Shown: piece after piece, positions 61,659-64,000 of the stretch
Layout: each line of letters opens with the position of its first letter
Numbering within the stretch: position 1 is the stretch's first letter
From: Nitrincola alkalilacustris
Lineage (GTDB): Bacteria; Pseudomonadota; Gammaproteobacteria; Pseudomonadales; Balneatricaceae
NCBI RefSeq assembly: GCF_008973755.1
Contig: NZ_WBOM01000005.1
Location: forward strand, 124,001 to 188,000
DNA: 64,000 nt
Direction: 5' to 3'
Program-made: the position numbers and the translations under genes
Notes under the pieces: model-generated
The model's database searches: none
What the model was told of the DNA's origin: nothing
The model's input: the letters and a program-made list of their open reading frames with translations, nothing else

Positions 61659-62660
61659 TTACTTCACTTCGAAGCCATAGGCGTAAGGATCTTCGCTGTC
61701 GACCCAGATGGTGTTGTGACCGGTGACTCTGGCCCAGCCCTGAATGCTGGGCATGATGGCGTCATGCTCGCCGACTTTGCACAGACTCTCCACACGGCCG
61801 TGAAACAGACTGCCGATAATGCTCTCGTGCACAAACTCCTGCCCGACCTGCAGCCGATCACGTGCCACCCATTGTGCCATGCGGGCACTGGTGCCTGTGC
61901 CGCAGGGGGAGCGATCTATAGCGCGATCACCATAGAACACGGCATTGCGGGCAGTGGCTTCGGGCTGTGTCGGTTCGCCTGTCCAGAGCACATGGGACAC
62001 ACCGGATACCGTGGGATCATCTGGATGCACGCAGCTCACGGCCTCGTTCATCAGGCGACGGATAATCGGGCTGTAGTGCAGTATCTGATCGGCGGAGAAG
62101 GACTCAAGTCCCTGATAGTTTTTCTGTGGATCAACGATGGCGTAGTAATTGCCGCCATAGGAGACATCCAGTACCAGCTCACCCAGGTCCGGCACCTGAA
62201 TCGTGATGTCGCGGTGGGCCAGATAGGCCGCGACATTGAAAATCCGGACACTCTCCACTTTGGGTCCGTTCTGGGTGTATTCGATGCGAATCTGACCCGC
62301 CGGTACATCTAGAATCAAGTGCCCTGGGCGTTTCGGTTTGATGATGCCGTTTTCGATCGCAATCGTGACCGTGCCGATAGTGCCATGACCGCACATCGGC
62401 AGGCAGCCACTGGTTTCGATAAACAGTACCGAGGCATCTGCATCAGGTGAGCAAGGGGGATATACAATCGATCCAGACATCATGGAATGCCCGCGTGGCT
62501 CAAACATCAGTGCCTGGCGTATCCAGTCATGCTGCTTCAGGAAGTCCTGCCGCTTCTCGCTCATGGTGCTGCCATTCAGTGCCGGATATCCACCTGCCAC
62601 CAGCCGTACAGGGTTGCCGCAGGTATGGGCATCGATGCAAAAAAAAGTACCTTCTCTCAT
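61659..62660 (-). CDS. 4-hydroxyproline 2-epimerase (proline racemase family)
   Basis: A 333-residue proline racemase-superfamily enzyme. Both catalytic positions are cysteine, C90 (in LPMCGHGTIG) and C253 (in DRSPCGTGTSAR), which indicates a racemase/epimerase instead of the dehydratase form with threonine or serine. The N-terminal FFCIDAHTCGNPVRLVAGG is typical of hydroxyproline epimerases. It converts trans-4-hydroxy-L-proline into cis-4-hydroxy-D-proline. It is divergent from the flavin dehydrogenase that would oxidise that product. Confidence 0.93.
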   Translation of the reverse strand: MREGTFFCIDAHTCGNPVRLVAGGYPALNGSTMSEKRQDFLKQHDWIRQALMFEPRGHSMMSGSIVYPPCSPDADASVLFIETSGCLPMCGHGTIGTVTIAIENGIIKPKRPGHLILDVPAGQIRIEYTQNGPKVESVRIFNVAAYLAHRDITIQVPDLGELVLDVSYGGNYYAIVDPQKNYQGLESFSADQILHYSPIIRRLMNEAVSCVHPDDPTVSGVSHVLWTGEPTQPEATARNAVFYGDRAIDRSPCGTGTSARMAQWVARDRLQVGQEFVHESIIGSLFHGRVESLCKVGEHDAIMPSIQGWARVTGHNTIWVDSEDPYAYGFEVK

Positions 62661-62718
62661 GATGTTCCGCCTTCACTTTTTATCGGAGTCTTAATCGGAA
62701 TCGAATCACTATATCGCC

Positions 62719-62737
62719 ATTGTATATTTTATACAAT
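62719..62737. promoter_or_regulatory. GntR-type operator in the hydroxyproline divergent promoter
   Basis: ATTGTATA-TTT-TATACAAT is a perfect palindrome with eight-base arms, located between the epimerase and D-hydroxyproline dehydrogenase starts. TTGTATACAA-like sites are usual for FadR-type GntR regulators, and one is encoded nearby at 59257-59937. Confidence 0.75.
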
Positions 62738-62842
62738 ATCGGTATTTTGTCGTTTTGATGATGGATTGCGCTACCGATCGGTGCCTGACACTCATCTGGG
62801 TGCGAACTATGAAATTTTAGTCAGCAATATTCTGGAGCTTAA

Positions 62843-64000
62843 ATGGAGCCATCAATCGATATCGCTGTGGTAGGTGCAGGTGTGATAGGTGTCGCGTGTG
62901 CAACGCGGCTACAACTGGCGGGTTTCAAGGTCCTGCTGCTGGATAGGGATCTACCGGGGCATGGCTGCTCGCAGGGTAATGCCGGGCACTTTGCCACCGA
63001 ACAGGTGTTGCCGTTGGCCTCTCTGCAACTGCTACCCAAAATACCGCGCATGCTGCTGGACCCCTTGGGCCCTGTGGCGATCAGGCCTGCTTACCTGCCG
63101 CGGATCACCCCCTGGTTGCTGCGGTTTCTGTGGCAGGCACGGCCCTCTGCAGTGGCCCGTGGCACACAGGCAATCAGTCAGTTGAACCATGCGTCTCTGG
63201 AGGCATGGCATCGTCTGCTGGGGCAGATATCGGGCGAACACCATCTGATCAAGAAGGGGTCATTGCTGGTGTTCGAGACAGAGCAGGCTTTCAAGGCTTA
63301 CCGCACCACACTGCAACAATTGCAGGATCAGCAGGTCGTTACCGAACACCTGAGCGGCGATCAGGCGAGGGATCTGGAACCTCAGCTGTCGCATCAGGTT
63401 CGCCAGGCCGTGTTATTTCCCGAAACCGGACATACACCCGATCCGCTGGCGCTGACTCAGTGCATGGTGCAGGCGTTTGTGCAGGCGGGTGGTCAGGTGC
63501 TCAAGGAGGAGGTGACACAGTTAGGGGTGTCGGATCAGGGCTGTGAGGTTGTCACCCAGCAGGGGCGACATCATGTTCCTCGCCTTGTGCTGGCAACCGG
63601 TGCCTGGTCCGGGCAGTGGCTTGAGCAGTTGACCGGTATCCGTGTTCCGCTGGATACGGAGCGTGGTTATCATCTGATGTTTCCTCAGCTGCGCAGTGCG
63701 TTGTCTATTCCTGTCAGCTCTGCCGAGCGCAAATTCATTATGACCCCGATGAGCGAAGGCTTGCGTTGTGCCGGTACTGTCGAGTTTGGAGGGCTGAAGC
63801 TGGACCCGGATATGCGTCGCGCCGATATGCTCAGGCAACATGCTGCCGGACTTTTGCCGCAAGTGGATCTGCAGCCTGGGCAGCGCTGGATGGGGCACCG
63901 GCCATCCTTGCCAGACTCGCTTCCGATCATTGATCGCTGCGGCCCGCAGGGCAGGGTGATGCTGGCGTTTGGCCATCAACATCTGGGGCTGACTCAGGCT
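62843..64000 (+). CDS. D-hydroxyproline dehydrogenase, FAD-dependent (3' truncated)
   Basis: The frame starts at ATG 62843 (GGAG upstream) and is open to the end of the window, giving 386 residues of a D-amino acid oxidase-like protein; the stop is outside. The FAD-binding motif AVVGAGVIGVACATRL opens it, followed by LLLDRDLPGHGCSQGNAG and later LVLATGAWSG and MGHRPSLPDSLPIID, all standard for DadA/DAO-type enzymes. Its position divergent from the epimerase, and the semialdehyde dehydrogenase nearby, indicate oxidation of cis-4-hydroxy-D-proline. The alternative is a general D-amino acid dehydrogenase. Confidence 0.9.
   Translation, partial: MEPSIDIAVVGAGVIGVACATRLQLAGFKVLLLDRDLPGHGCSQGNAGHFATEQVLPLASLQLLPKIPRMLLDPLGPVAIRPAYLPRITPWLLRFLWQARPSAVARGTQAISQLNHASLEAWHRLLGQISGEHHLIKKGSLLVFETEQAFKAYRTTLQQLQDQQVVTEHLSGDQARDLEPQLSHQVRQAVLFPETGHTPDPLALTQCMVQAFVQAGGQVLKEEVTQLGVSDQGCEVVTQQGRHHVPRLVLATGAWSGQWLEQLTGIRVPLDTERGYHLMFPQLRSALSIPVSSAERKFIMTPMSEGLRCAGTVEFGGLKLDPDMRRADMLRQHAAGLLPQVDLQPGQRWMGHRPSLPDSLPIIDRCGPQGRVMLAFGHQHLGLTQA

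Overview
The window looks like chromosomal DNA of a moderately GC-rich, aerobic, probably marine or haloalkaline gammaproteobacterium of the Oceanospirillales type. This rests on gene content: a six-gene Mrp Na+/H+ antiporter, an EF-G2 paralogue, a yfiR-yfiN-yfiB signalling operon, a DUF2058 (YaiL) protein, an alternative oxidase and trans-4-hydroxyproline catabolism. The species assignment is inference. No rRNA, tRNA, CRISPR array, prophage or intact insertion sequence was recognised, and genes fill nearly everything; no unannotated gap exceeds about 300 bases.

Layout. 1-13.3 kb: a truncated CDS, an iron-dependent dehydrogenase, a NAD(P)-binding protein divergent from its LysR regulator, a DODA-type dioxygenase, TfoX-N and Ada proteins, an EamA transporter, an alternative oxidase divergent from a GlcD-like dehydrogenase, a thioredoxin-like protein that seems to start with ATT, a Phd/RelE-type toxin-antitoxin pair and a ZIP transporter. 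13.5-18.9 kb: an M24 hydrolase, a decayed duplicate of a dodecin-LysR pair, a TetR/metallo-hydrolase divergent pair with two matching operators, the intact dodecin-LysR pair and an alpha/beta hydrolase.

18.9-28.6 kb is a copper island: CusRS-type two-component genes, a CusR-type palindrome, an operon with an intact CuA subunit and a ba3-like heme-copper oxidase subunit I that has lost the heme a3 ligand and one CuB histidine, a two-TM protein and an Asp-box protein. These converge on a minus-strand operon of a secreted His-bearing protein, a Met-rich Spy-like protein, a copper P-type ATPase and a DUF2933 protein, headed by a perfect FNR/Anr box. 28.7-32.0 kb is a compact four-gene operon (His-rich membrane protein, KAS III-like enzyme, heme-oxygenase-fold diiron oxidase, second acidic/His-containing protein) that reads as an unassigned lipid or small-molecule pathway.

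32.1-44.2 kb: a carboxylesterase, yfiBNR, a META lipoprotein, a periplasmic binding protein, EF-G2 with a strong terminator, a DJ-1 protein, a ribbon-helix-helix protein, a KaiC-like/PPDK fusion and glutamate dehydrogenase. 44.4-50.1 kb: mrpA(B)CDEFG, every junction overlapping. 50.3-59.2 kb: DUF2058, fasciclin, two further GGDEF proteins (one GGDEF-EAL), a large SLOG-plus-transmembrane protein resembling SLOG/SLATT nucleotide-sensing effectors, a thiamine-binding-type protein and a histidine phosphatase. 59.3-64.0 kb: hydroxyproline catabolism (GntR regulator, alpha-ketoglutarate semialdehyde dehydrogenase, 4-hydroxyproline epimerase, D-hydroxyproline dehydrogenase running off the end) with a perfect GntR-type palindrome in the divergent promoter.

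The strongest candidates for something undescribed are the ligand-deficient heme-copper oxidase in a copper-resistance setting, the KAS III/diiron operon and the SLOG-membrane protein.
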